A stretch of DNA of 61,098 nt from an uncultured Alphaproteobacteria bacterium. Its GTDB lineage: Bacteria > Pseudomonadota > Alphaproteobacteria > HIMB59 > GCA-002718135. The stretch spans positions 1 through 61,098 of the forward strand of contig CABXIT010000004.1 of NCBI GenBank assembly GCA_902512325.1. Direction: 5' to 3'. A model generated the notes under the pieces. The model searched no databases, was not told the origin of the DNA, and saw only the letters and a list, made by a program, of their open reading frames with translations. Below are positions 42,892 to 51,297 of this stretch, piece by piece. Both the position numbers and the translations under genes were made by a program. Numbering within the stretch: the first letter of the stretch is position 1; each line of letters starts with the position of its first letter.

Positions 42892-43793
42892 TGATGAATA
42901 AAAAACTAAGATCTTTTAATTCTCCTACATTTCTAGCGTACGCACTAATAGCTCCTGCAGCTATTTATATTCTGTTAATTGTTGCGTGGCCAGTTCTTGA
43001 AACAATAAGACTATCTTTTACAAACTCTAGTTTGGCTGGAGAGGATTATGTTGGTTTTGAAAATTATGAAAAAATGCTCTCAAGTAAAAAATTTAATAAA
43101 ATTGTTACTAGAACTTTCGTTTGGATGTTTTTCTCAGTAAGTTTGAAGTTATTTGTTGGCTTAATTGGTGCAATTTTATTGAATGCTAACTTAAGAGGTC
43201 GATCTATGTTTAGGGTTTTAATAATGCCTCCATGGGTAGTTCCAATTGCTATAGGTATGCTTGGATGGCTTTGGCTTTATAATGGTTATTTTGGCATTAT
43301 TGCTGGCGTTGGAATGCATACAGGTATTTTAGATGGCCCCTTTGGTTTTCTTGCATACAAACAAAGCGCATTTATTTCTACAATTGTAGCTGACGTCTGG
43401 GTTGGAACTCCAATGGTAACAGTTTTTTTCTTGGCAGCAATGCAAGGAGTTCCTAAAGATTTATATGAGGCTGCTTATTGTGATGGTGCTTCTAGATGGG
43501 ACAGATTTTTTAAAATTACACTTCCTCAAATTACACCTGTAATTATTACCATGTCTATATTGTCAGCAATTTGGACATTCAATTCTTTTGAAATAATTTG
43601 GATACTGACTGAAGGAGGGCCAAGAGGCGCAACAACCACTTTAATTATTGATACATATAAGCAGGCGTTAGGTAATTATAAGTTTGGAAGAGGAGCAGCA
43701 AGGGCAGTTGTTGTAATGATTTTATTAACTTTATTTGCAGGTTTTTATTTAGCTCTTTTGGCTAGGATTAATAAGAAGATTTCACATGGATAA
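42891..43793 (+). CDS. Sugar ABC transporter permease, MalF type
   Basis: 300 residues with six membrane helices. The permease EAA motif is DLYEAAYCDGASRWDRFFKITLPQITP near residue 195. The early FENYEKMLSSKKF and late TTLIIDTYKQALGNYKFGRGAA stretches are typical of UgpA/MalF proteins. It forms the channel with a MalG-type partner, of which two almost identical copies follow. Its ATG overlaps the previous stop (TAATG) and its end overlaps the next start by 8 bases. No ATPase gene is present in the locus, so an MsmX/UgpC-like subunit from elsewhere must energise it. Confidence 0.9.
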   Translation: MMNKKLRSFNSPTFLAYALIAPAAIYILLIVAWPVLETIRLSFTNSSLAGEDYVGFENYEKMLSSKKFNKIVTRTFVWMFFSVSLKLFVGLIGAILLNANLRGRSMFRVLIMPPWVVPIAIGMLGWLWLYNGYFGIIAGVGMHTGILDGPFGFLAYKQSAFISTIVADVWVGTPMVTVFFLAAMQGVPKDLYEAAYCDGASRWDRFFKITLPQITPVIITMSILSAIWTFNSFEIIWILTEGGPRGATTTLIIDTYKQALGNYKFGRGAARAVVVMILLTLFAGFYLALLARINKKISHG

Positions 43794-44625
43794 ATATACA
43801 TTTTTAGAAAAGTTTTTTATTTATTCAGCAATCTTTATTTTTATGACGTTTATTCTTTTACCTTTTGTAGAGATGTTTTATGCATCTCTTCGACCACTAG
43901 ATCATTTATTTAGATCGCCTTATCAATTCTACTCAGATGATTTATCATTCTGGGCTTACAGAGAAATGTGGAACACGGTTCCTATGTTAGGTCGGTATAT
44001 TTTTAATAGTTTTTTCTTAGCATCATCGGTAGCAATTTTAACTTTACTTTTTGTTATTCCCGCTGCTTATTCATACGCAAGATTTAATTTTCCTTTTAAA
44101 AATTCTTCTTTGTATATTTTATTAGCAATTAATATGTTCTCTGGGGCTGTTTTATTAATCCCTTTATATAAAGTGCTAAGAACTTTTGGACTTTTGAACA
44201 GTTACCAAGCGATGATTGTACCCGGCGTAGCTTTTTTAATACCTACATCAATATGGTTATTAAAATCATATTTTGAAAAAATACCTGTAGATCTTGAAGA
44301 GGCAGCTTTTGTTGATGGAGCTTCTCGAGTGCAAATCCTTCGTCACATAATTGCACCTCTTAGCACACCTGGTTTGGTAGTAGTTGGCATCTATGCATTC
44401 ATTGGTGCTTATGCTCAACAATTCTTATTTGCTATAACTTTTAACCAAAAGAAAGAATATATGCCAATACCTTCAGGATTGTATGAATTTATTGGATACC
44501 AAAGCGTTAAATGGAATGAAATGATGGCAGCCTCATTAGTTGGAATAGCACCTGTATTGATTTTATTTATTTTTTTACAAAAATATATTGTAGAAGGATT
44601 GACTGCTGGAGCAGTTAAAAACTAG
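43786..44625 (+). CDS. Sugar ABC transporter permease, MalG type, copy 1
   Basis: 279 residues and six membrane helices. It carries the EAA loop VDLEEAAFVDGASRVQILRHIIAPLSTPG near residue 175 and the usual MalG layout. Residues 23-278 are nearly the same as in copy 2, which begins one base after this stop. Differences are concentrated in the first 21 residues and a few helix positions. It pairs with the MalF-type permease. Translation likely restarts by coupling from the 8-base overlap with that gene. The amino-sugar genes around it suggest uptake of chito-oligosaccharides or N-acetylglucosamine. Confidence 0.9.
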   Translation: MDKYTFLEKFFIYSAIFIFMTFILLPFVEMFYASLRPLDHLFRSPYQFYSDDLSFWAYREMWNTVPMLGRYIFNSFFLASSVAILTLLFVIPAAYSYARFNFPFKNSSLYILLAINMFSGAVLLIPLYKVLRTFGLLNSYQAMIVPGVAFLIPTSIWLLKSYFEKIPVDLEEAAFVDGASRVQILRHIIAPLSTPGLVVVGIYAFIGAYAQQFLFAITFNQKKEYMPIPSGLYEFIGYQSVKWNEMMAASLVGIAPVLILFIFLQKYIVEGLTAGAVKN

Positions 44626-44626
44626 A

Positions 44627-45466
44627 TTGAATAGATATAAACTTTATGAAAAAATATTTTTATATTTTTCAATTACAATTTTTTTAATCTTTATATTACT
44701 CCCTTTCGTTGAAATGTTTTATGCATCTCTTCGACCATTAGATCATTTATTTAGATCGCCATATCAATTTTTTTCTGACGACCTATCTTTTTGGGCGTAC
44801 AGAGAAATGTGGAATACAGTACCAATGCTTCCAAGATATATATTTAATAGTTTTTTTCTTGCAACAGTTACCTCTTTAATTACTCTTTTATTTGTAATTC
44901 CTGCAGCTTATTCATACGCAAGATTTAATTTTCCTTTTAAAAATTCTTCTTTGTATATTTTATTAGCAATTAATATGTTTTCTGGGGCTGTTCTTCTTAT
45001 TCCTTTATATAAAGTGCTAAGAACTTTTGGATTACTAAATACATATCAGGCAATGATTGTACCCGGTGTAGCTTTTCTAATTCCAACTGCTATTTGGCTA
45101 CTAAAATCATATTTTGAAAAAATACCTGTAGATCTTGAAGAAGCAGCTTTTGTTGATGGAGCTTCTCGAGTGCAAATTTTAAGACATATTATAGCGCCTT
45201 TGAGTACGCCAGGATTAGTTGTTGTGGGTATTTATGCATTCATCGGTGCCTATGCTCAACAATTCTTATTTGCTATCACTTTTAACCAAAAGAAAGAATA
45301 TATGCCAATCCCATCCGGATTATATGAATTTATTGGTTATACTACGGTGAAATGGAATGAAATGATGGCTGCATCTCTTGTAGGAATAGCCCCTGTTTTA
45401 ATTGTCTTTTTATTTCTTCAAAAATATATTGTGGAAGGATTAACCTCAGGAGCGGTAAAAAACTAG
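44627..45466 (+). CDS. Sugar ABC transporter permease, MalG type, copy 2
   Basis: 279 residues, starting with TTG at 44627 one base after the stop of copy 1. It has the same six-helix MalG layout and an identical EAA loop. The N-terminus (NRYKLYEKIFLYFSITIF) is diverged from copy 1, and the signature GYTTVKWNE replaces GYQSVKWNE near the end. Both copies are intact, so a heteromeric channel, alternative partners for the MalF-type subunit or redundant dosage are possible. It is followed by a hairpin and then the binding-protein gene. Confidence 0.87.
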   Translation: MNRYKLYEKIFLYFSITIFLIFILLPFVEMFYASLRPLDHLFRSPYQFFSDDLSFWAYREMWNTVPMLPRYIFNSFFLATVTSLITLLFVIPAAYSYARFNFPFKNSSLYILLAINMFSGAVLLIPLYKVLRTFGLLNTYQAMIVPGVAFLIPTAIWLLKSYFEKIPVDLEEAAFVDGASRVQILRHIIAPLSTPGLVVVGIYAFIGAYAQQFLFAITFNQKKEYMPIPSGLYEFIGYTTVKWNEMMAASLVGIAPVLIVFLFLQKYIVEGLTSGAVKN

Positions 45467-45500
45467 CCTTAAACAGTAAAACAACCTTGATCCATATTAC

Positions 45501-45522
45501 CACTTAATGTTAAGTGTTTTTT
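45501..45522 (+). terminator. Weak terminator/attenuator before the sugar-binding protein gene
   Basis: CACTTAA (45501-45507) and TTAAGTG (45510-45516) form an inverted repeat. The innermost pairs cannot form, leaving about a 5-bp stem and 6-base loop. A T-run (45517-45522) follows. It lies 17 bases before the binding-protein start. The stem is AT-rich, so termination may be partial. Confidence 0.5.
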
Positions 45523-45538
45523 AAATAATGGAGGAAAT

Positions 45539-46750
45539 ATGAATTTAAAAAAACTATCTTCATTTCTTATAATTTCAATATTTTCACTTACTGGGTTTAA
45601 AACTTTTGCAGCTGATGTGCATGGGGTTTTTTGTGGTAGTGATCTTAGACCTAATTACGTAGAAATAGCTGATGAGTATATGAAAAATAATCCTGGTGTT
45701 AATGTAACATTAGAGGCTGTTCCTTGGGGTACTTGTCAGGATAAAGTAATAAATCTTGCAATTGCAGGAGACCCAGTTGCATTTTCTTATGTAGGTTCAA
45801 GAACTTTAAAAGGTCTTGCAGAGAATGGACATATTTTAGAAACAAATATCCCTGCTTCTCAACAAGCAATGTATCAACCAGGTATTTTGAATACAGTTAC
45901 GCATATGGGCAAAACTTGGGGTTTCCCTCACGCGTTTTCAACTAAAGCTCTTTTCATGAATTGTGGTTTACTAGAGCAAGCAGGTGTTGCTTGTGAAGGG
46001 CCTAAAACATGGGATGAATTATATTCAATGGCAGAAGCTGTGACAAATAATGTTGCTGGAGTTGCCGGTATTGGTTTAGCAGGTAAAGATTTTGATAATA
46101 CAATGCACCAATTCTTAAACTATCTTTATAGTAATGGAGGACAAGTTATTGATCCTTTAACTAATGAGATAACTCTTGATTCATCTAATACAGTTGAAGC
46201 TCTAGAATTTTATGGAAAACTTGCTAACGTAGCTCAAGAAGGTCCTTTAGCTTGGGAGAGATCTCAACTTACTGAACTATTTAATGATGAAAAAATTGCT
46301 ATGTATATTAATGGCCCTTGGGGAAGAGGTCAGCATAAGGAAGGATTAAATGTAAGTACAGTTAGAATTCCTGCTGGACCACAAGGAAGTCAAGGTACTT
46401 TATTAATCACAGATAGTATTGCAGTTTTCAATAACACCGGTGTTGAAGAGCACGCAATGGCGTTAGCAAGCATTATTTCATCTGGTGACTCTCAATATAG
46501 TTTAGATACTGATTGGGGCTTAACACCAATAATGCAGTATCCACAAATTGGAAAAGTGGCACCATACAATGAAGATTATTGGATGATGTTTATTGATGCA
46601 ATTGGCGATGGAGGACCAGAGCCATTATTCGTTGATTATAAAGCTTTCCAAGCTGTTATGAACTCAATGATACAAGGAGCAATTCTTGAAGAAGGAGATC
46701 CTGCAGACTTAGTTGCAGAAGCAGCTGAAGAGTTGGAAGAATATAAATAA
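45539..46750 (+). CDS. Extracellular sugar-binding protein (family 1)
   Basis: 403 residues with a signal peptide (NLKKLSSFLIISIFSLTGF, cleavage after FAA or TFA near residue 24). The mature domain has family-1 features: VTLEAVPWGTCQDKVINLAIAGDP, WGFPHAFSTKALFMN, and the MYINGPWGRG segment of the inter-lobe region. Two early Cys (VFCGSD and GTCQDK) could form a disulfide. It delivers an oligosaccharide or amino sugar to the MalF/MalG permeases encoded just upstream. GGAGG lies 5 bases before the ATG. The binding protein comes last in the operon, behind an attenuator-like hairpin and before a strong terminator. Confidence 0.92.
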   Translation: MNLKKLSSFLIISIFSLTGFKTFAADVHGVFCGSDLRPNYVEIADEYMKNNPGVNVTLEAVPWGTCQDKVINLAIAGDPVAFSYVGSRTLKGLAENGHILETNIPASQQAMYQPGILNTVTHMGKTWGFPHAFSTKALFMNCGLLEQAGVACEGPKTWDELYSMAEAVTNNVAGVAGIGLAGKDFDNTMHQFLNYLYSNGGQVIDPLTNEITLDSSNTVEALEFYGKLANVAQEGPLAWERSQLTELFNDEKIAMYINGPWGRGQHKEGLNVSTVRIPAGPQGSQGTLLITDSIAVFNNTGVEEHAMALASIISSGDSQYSLDTDWGLTPIMQYPQIGKVAPYNEDYWMMFIDAIGDGGPEPLFVDYKAFQAVMNSMIQGAILEEGDPADLVAEAAEELEEYK

Positions 46751-46763
46751 ACTATTTATTTTT

Positions 46764-46793
46764 TCTGGGGCATTTATGCCCCAGAATTATTTT
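46764..46793 (+). terminator. Strong terminator after sugar-binding protein gene
   Basis: TCTGGGGCA (46764-46772) pairs with TGCCCCAGA (46777-46785) around TTTA, followed by ATTATTTT. It ends the amino-sugar transport operon and overlaps the end of the convergent SIS gene. Confidence 0.85.
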
Positions 46794-47515
46794 AAAAAAA
46801 TATTCTTATTTTTAAATTTATTTTCTATTTTTTTATTATGCAAATTACTTCTTGGAAGATTTGAGCTTTTATAGAAAGGTAAAGGTGTTTCATTCTTTAA
46901 AAATTTATACATTTCAGCCCATAAAGAATTAAGAATAAAAATTCCTGCAATTGTAGAAGATGATGAAATTCCAATATTTTTTTCTTCAAATATAGTATCT
47001 CCAATTGGACTGTAGTTATTGATATAAATATCACAAAAGTGACTTAAGTTTTTAAAAGTTTTTTTTGAGAGTGAATTTGCGTATTTTATTGATAAAACAA
47101 CAATAACAAATAACCCTTTTTGCTTAGCTATTTTGCTTATTTCAATTGGTAGTTGATTAACCCCACTGTTAGAAAAGATTATAATTGAGTCACATTTTAA
47201 AGGTTTAAATTTTGCAAAGATTTTTTTTGCTAAAGATTTATCTCTTTCATTAGCTGAGGCTCTAGTAATTCCTTTACTAAAATCAATATTTTTATCAAGT
47301 ATAGGTGTAACTCCTGCAAAAGCACCTGCTCTATGCAAGCTTTCTTCAGCAATACAATGATTATGACCTGTGCCAAAAATATATAAATGACTTCCATCTA
47401 GGTACTTTTTAGATAATATTTTAGCAACTTCTTTAATTTTACCTTTTTCTTTATTTGATATTTTATTTATTATTTCATTAATTTTTTTTGAGAATTTTTC
47501 TATCGAGATATTCAT
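46787..47515 (-). CDS. SIS-domain sugar isomerase-like protein
   Basis: 242 residues with one SIS domain. IFGTGHNHCIAEESLHRAGAF and IIFSNSGVNQLPIEISKIAK are the phosphosugar-binding loops, and SSSSTIAGIFILN resembles the last helix region. It is similar in layout to the UPF0309/DUF2529 group, which bind phosphosugars such as N-acetylmuramate-6-phosphate or tagatose-6-phosphate. The Lys-rich C-terminal tail is uncommon. It is divergent from nagA (60 bases) and may isomerise or sense an amino-sugar phosphate, as the nagA/nagB genes adjoin it. Confidence 0.8.
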   Translation of the reverse strand: MNISIEKFSKKINEIINKISNKEKGKIKEVAKILSKKYLDGSHLYIFGTGHNHCIAEESLHRAGAFAGVTPILDKNIDFSKGITRASANERDKSLAKKIFAKFKPLKCDSIIIFSNSGVNQLPIEISKIAKQKGLFVIVVLSIKYANSLSKKTFKNLSHFCDIYINNYSPIGDTIFEEKNIGISSSSTIAGIFILNSLWAEMYKFLKNETPLPFYKSSNLPRSNLHNKKIENKFKNKNIFLK

Positions 47516-47575
47516 ATATAGATTATAAATACATTTAATTTAGTAAAAATAAAAATAAATAATACGGATAATGGT

Positions 47576-48661
47576 TTGAATTCAATAAAAGGTAAAATTA
47601 TAAATTATAATGAAAGCTTTAATGGTGAAATTTTTTTTAGCAATAAAATAGAAAAAATTCATAAAGAAGATAAAGGTGAAGATAATTTTATTATCATACC
47701 CGGTTATATAGATCTTCATTGTCATGGTGGAGCAGGCTTTGATACGATGCAAGGTTACGACTCAATTAAAAAAATGAGTGATTTTCATTTAATAAATGGT
47801 ACCACAACATTATTGCCTACTACGTGGACAAGTAAGTTTGATCATATTAAAAAAGCCCTTCATGGAGTTAGTAAACTTGTAGAGGATACAACAAATAATA
47901 TTGAAGGGATTCATCTTGAAGGTCCTTTTATTAATCCAAATAAATTAGGAGCTCAACCAGCATTAACTCAACTTCCTTCAAATGAATTTATAGAAAATAT
48001 TCTTCAGATAGTTAATATTAAAGTTATTACTCTCGCACCTGAAATAGAAGGAATGAATGAGTTTATTAAATTTCTAATAAGTAAAAAAATACAAGTGCAA
48101 TTTGGCCATACTTTGGCTGATTTTAAAACGTCAAATGAATATTTGAGTAAGTATCCTATTGGATTTACACATTTATATAATGCTATGTCGGGGCACACTA
48201 GTAGAGAGTCAGGAGTTTTATCATCCGCCTTATTAAATGGTAAATATGCAGAAATTATATGTGATAAAAATCATGTAAGTCGGGAAGCTATTAAAATTGC
48301 TCACAAGTGTATTCCTGGATTATATGCTGTTTCAGATGCTATATCTTCAACAGGTCTAGCGGATGGTATGTATAATTTTGCAGGAGTTGTTGTAGAGAAG
48401 AAAAATAATAAAGTTTGTTTACAAGATTCAAATATACTTGCGGGTAGTGCAATAACGATGCATGAAACATTTAAAAATTTAATAGATATGAACTTTTCTT
48501 TTGAAGAGGCTGTTAGAATGACAAGTTACAATGCATCAAAATATTTGAAGTTAGATAATTTAGGGGCTTTGGAAAAAAATTATTTATCAAATTTTATTGT
48601 TATGGACAAAAATTTAAATTTACTAAAAATATTTTTGAATGGGGAGTTGGTAAGTGAATAA
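47576..48661 (+). CDS. nagA: N-acetylglucosamine-6-phosphate deacetylase
   Basis: 361 residues from a TTG start at 47576. The amidohydrolase metal motif is GYIDLHCHGGAGFDTM. EGPFINPNKLGAQ contributes a Glu, GHTLADF and THLYNAMSGHTSRESG the later His ligands, and SDAISSTGLADG the catalytic Asp. It removes acetate from N-acetylglucosamine-6-phosphate (or the galactosamine form), giving the substrate for the deaminase gene that overlaps it by 8 bases. Its opening 40 residues are shorter than in the E. coli enzyme. It is divergent from the SIS gene. Confidence 0.92.
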   Translation: MNSIKGKIINYNESFNGEIFFSNKIEKIHKEDKGEDNFIIIPGYIDLHCHGGAGFDTMQGYDSIKKMSDFHLINGTTTLLPTTWTSKFDHIKKALHGVSKLVEDTTNNIEGIHLEGPFINPNKLGAQPALTQLPSNEFIENILQIVNIKVITLAPEIEGMNEFIKFLISKKIQVQFGHTLADFKTSNEYLSKYPIGFTHLYNAMSGHTSRESGVLSSALLNGKYAEIICDKNHVSREAIKIAHKCIPGLYAVSDAISSTGLADGMYNFAGVVVEKKNNKVCLQDSNILAGSAITMHETFKNLIDMNFSFEEAVRMTSYNASKYLKLDNLGALEKNYLSNFIVMDKNLNLLKIFLNGELVSE

Positions 48662-49676
48662 CTCTTTAGTTTTACAAGAGTCACTAAGTATACCGCTGGT
48701 TATAGATAAGTTTTCTCAAATCGATAATAATCAATATCAAGAAATTGCAAATTTAATTAGTCAAAAAAAAATAAAGTATATAGTTACTGTTGCAAGAGGA
48801 ACTTCTGATTGTGCAGCTCTATATAGTTCTTATATTTTTGCGAAAAATTTAGGACTACCTTCTTATAGTATGCCACCATCAATTATTACATTAGAAAAAT
48901 CTAAATTTGATTTTTCAGAAGCTTTAATAATAGTGATTAGCCAATCAGGTAAAAGTAATGATTTAATTGAATGTGAAAAAAAATCACAAGAAATGGGCGC
49001 TACTACATTGTTAATATCTAATAATGAAAATAGCCCTATAGTTAATTCTGCTCATTACTTTTTTAATATGTTTGCAGGTGAAGAAAAAAGTGTTGCTGCT
49101 ACTAAATCATTCGTGCAAACTTTATTAATTTTAAAAAAACTAGTTTTTTCATGCGAAGGAAGAAAACAAATTAATGATAGTATAAAACATTTAAGTGAAA
49201 CACTTTTGAAGGATGAAAATAATCAATGGAATGTAGATCTAGTAGATAATAGTATTAATTCAGGTTTTATTCTTGGCAGAGGAGTTGGTTTTGCACTTAC
49301 CAACGAGATTTCTCTTAAATTTAAGGAATTATGTCAAGAAATGATAGAACCTTTTAGTAGTGCGGAAGTGATGCATGGACCTAAAAGTCTAATCCAAGAT
49401 TCATTTAAACTTTTTATTTTAAGTATGAATGATCTAAGTGGTTTAACAGTTCAAAAGGATAGTGATGAAATTTCAAAGTATACAAAATTAATTTACAATA
49501 TTTCTTCAACAAACAAAGAAAGTAATAATTTCTTCTTTCCATCAAATAAAATTATAGAATTTGATTCTATAGTCTTAATGTCAAAATTTTATCCATGGAT
49601 TGTAAGATATGCTCAAAAAAAAGGACTTGATCCTGATAAGCCTCGCTATTTGACTAAAGTAACAGAAACTTTTTAA
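48654..49676 (+). CDS. Glucosamine-6-phosphate deaminase, SIS-type (NagB-II/AgaS-like)
   Basis: 340 residues with two SIS domains. The motifs TVARGTSDCAALYSSY and ISQSGKSNDLIE are in the first, and LGRGVGFALTNEISLKFKELCQEMIEPFSSAEVMHGPKS in the second, the latter typical of GlmS isomerase-derived deaminases. NagB-II converts glucosamine-6-phosphate to fructose-6-phosphate and ammonia. The start is GTG inside the end of nagA. It completes a nag pathway, but no N-acetylglucosamine kinase is encoded nearby. A galactosamine-6-phosphate deaminase role (AgaS) is the alternative. Confidence 0.88.
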   Translation: MNNSLVLQESLSIPLVIDKFSQIDNNQYQEIANLISQKKIKYIVTVARGTSDCAALYSSYIFAKNLGLPSYSMPPSIITLEKSKFDFSEALIIVISQSGKSNDLIECEKKSQEMGATTLLISNNENSPIVNSAHYFFNMFAGEEKSVAATKSFVQTLLILKKLVFSCEGRKQINDSIKHLSETLLKDENNQWNVDLVDNSINSGFILGRGVGFALTNEISLKFKELCQEMIEPFSSAEVMHGPKSLIQDSFKLFILSMNDLSGLTVQKDSDEISKYTKLIYNISSTNKESNNFFFPSNKIIEFDSIVLMSKFYPWIVRYAQKKGLDPDKPRYLTKVTETF

Positions 49677-49680
49677 TATT

Positions 49681-51297
49681 TTGGAAAATTTTGATATAGT
49701 TATAGTTGGTGCTGGTTCAGCAGGGTGCATTATAACTAATCAGATAATTAATAGTACAAATTTTAAAGTATTGTTGATAGAGGCAGGCCCTAGTGACAAT
49801 AATCCAGTCATTCAAGTACCACTTGGTTATGGTATGACTTTTTATCATAAAAATATGAATTGGAATTTTTATTCAGAAATTCAAAAAAATTTACATAACC
49901 GAGAAATTTATTATCCACGTGGTAAAGTTTTGGGTGGATCAGGATCTATCAATGCAATGATCTATGCAAGAGGTTTACGCTCTGATTTTGAAAATTGGGA
50001 TTTAAGTAAAGATTGGTCATGGGAGAGTATTAAAACGACATATGAACAAATAGAATTTGCTGTTAACGATAATACGAAAAGATTACCTTCTAATAAAGTT
50101 CCTGTAAATGATATTAGTAAACAACATCATCCAATACTAAAGAATTTTTTTGATGCATCTAAAGATTTTGATTTTACTTTTAATAAACAACTTAAAAGCT
50201 CAATTGAAAATCAAGTAGGTAATTACAATGTTAACATATTTAAAGGTTTTAGAACTTCATCATCTAAAGTGTTTTTAAAACCAATAAAAAATAATCCTAA
50301 TTTAACTATTCTTACTAAAGCTGAAGTTTTAAAATTAAATTTTGAAAATAATAAAATAATAAGCTTAAATATTAAGCATAAAAATAAAAAAATTATTGTG
50401 AAACCTAAGATTGGAACAATCATGTCGAGTGGATCCATTATGACACCTTATTTATTACTAAAATCAGGTATAGGGAATGCAACTGATTTGAAAAAGAATA
50501 ATATATCCGTTAATTTACATAGCCCTAATGTTGGTAAAAATTTTCAAGATCATTTAGGTTTAGATTATTTATATAAAACTTTTACTCCAACATTAAATAA
50601 GGATTTGGGCTGTTGGAGTGGAAGAATAAAGTCAGTTTTAAGATATCTTTATAATAGGAGTGGGCCACTTGCTTTGAGTTTAAATCAGGGAGGAGGATAT
50701 ATAAATTGGAATTCTCTTGATCCATATCCGAATATTCAACTATATTTTAACCCTTTAACTTATTCAGTTTCATATAAAAATAGAAGACCTTTACTAAAAA
50801 CTGATAAATTTAATGGTTTTATAATTGGGTTTAATTCATGCAGACCAAAAAGTCTTGGCGAAGTTACACTCAAACCATCTAAAGATGATTATATACCAAG
50901 TATTAATCCTAATTATTTAAGTGATGAAAGAGATCTTCATGATTTATACTCTACATTTGATTTTATTAGACACTTTTCAGCTAATCAAAATATTAGTAAT
51001 ATAATTAAATCTCCCGTAAATATTGATCCAATAAAAGCGAGTAATGATGAATTGTTGGATCACTTCAAATCAAGCGCAACTACCATTTATCATCCGTGTG
51101 GGACATGCCGTATGAGCAAAGATATTGAATCAGGTGTCGTCTCTGACAAATTAAAAGTTCATGGTCTAGAGAATTTATGGATAGTTGATGCTTCCATAAT
51201 GCCAAATATTACTTCAGGAAATATTAATGCACCTGTTATGATGTTATCACATTTATCTAGTAAAATTATTATAGAAGAATTAAAACAAAAATATTAA
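49681..51297 (+). CDS. GMC-family FAD oxidoreductase (choline dehydrogenase-like)
   Basis: 538 residues. The FAD motif is VIVGAGSAGCIITNQI, the GMC signature GKVLGGSGSINAMIYARG near residue 80, and the C-terminal catalytic His-Asn pair in TTIYHPCGTCRMS and GNINAPVMM. Such enzymes oxidise alcohols or sugars and pass electrons to a quinone or oxygen. The start is a TTG at 49681 a few bases after the nagB-II stop, and its stop overlaps the following gene by one base. It is likely to oxidise a sugar or polyol together with the enolase-superfamily dehydratase. Choline dehydrogenase is the alternative. Confidence 0.87.
   Translation: MENFDIVIVGAGSAGCIITNQIINSTNFKVLLIEAGPSDNNPVIQVPLGYGMTFYHKNMNWNFYSEIQKNLHNREIYYPRGKVLGGSGSINAMIYARGLRSDFENWDLSKDWSWESIKTTYEQIEFAVNDNTKRLPSNKVPVNDISKQHHPILKNFFDASKDFDFTFNKQLKSSIENQVGNYNVNIFKGFRTSSSKVFLKPIKNNPNLTILTKAEVLKLNFENNKIISLNIKHKNKKIIVKPKIGTIMSSGSIMTPYLLLKSGIGNATDLKKNNISVNLHSPNVGKNFQDHLGLDYLYKTFTPTLNKDLGCWSGRIKSVLRYLYNRSGPLALSLNQGGGYINWNSLDPYPNIQLYFNPLTYSVSYKNRRPLLKTDKFNGFIIGFNSCRPKSLGEVTLKPSKDDYIPSINPNYLSDERDLHDLYSTFDFIRHFSANQNISNIIKSPVNIDPIKASNDELLDHFKSSATTIYHPCGTCRMSKDIESGVVSDKLKVHGLENLWIVDASIMPNITSGNINAPVMMLSHLSSKIIIEELKQKY

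Larger units (their letters stand above)
43786..45466 (+). repeat. Tandem duplication of the malG-type permease gene
   Basis: Two 840-base copies lie head to tail (43786-44625 and 44627-45466). Their proteins differ at roughly 30 of 279 positions by my count. At DNA level the identity is patchy: long blocks are identical (for example around 44065-44140 versus 44907-44980), while neighbouring blocks differ at most third codon positions. This mosaic suggests an old duplication partly homogenised by gene conversion rather than a recent copy. Confidence 0.85.
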
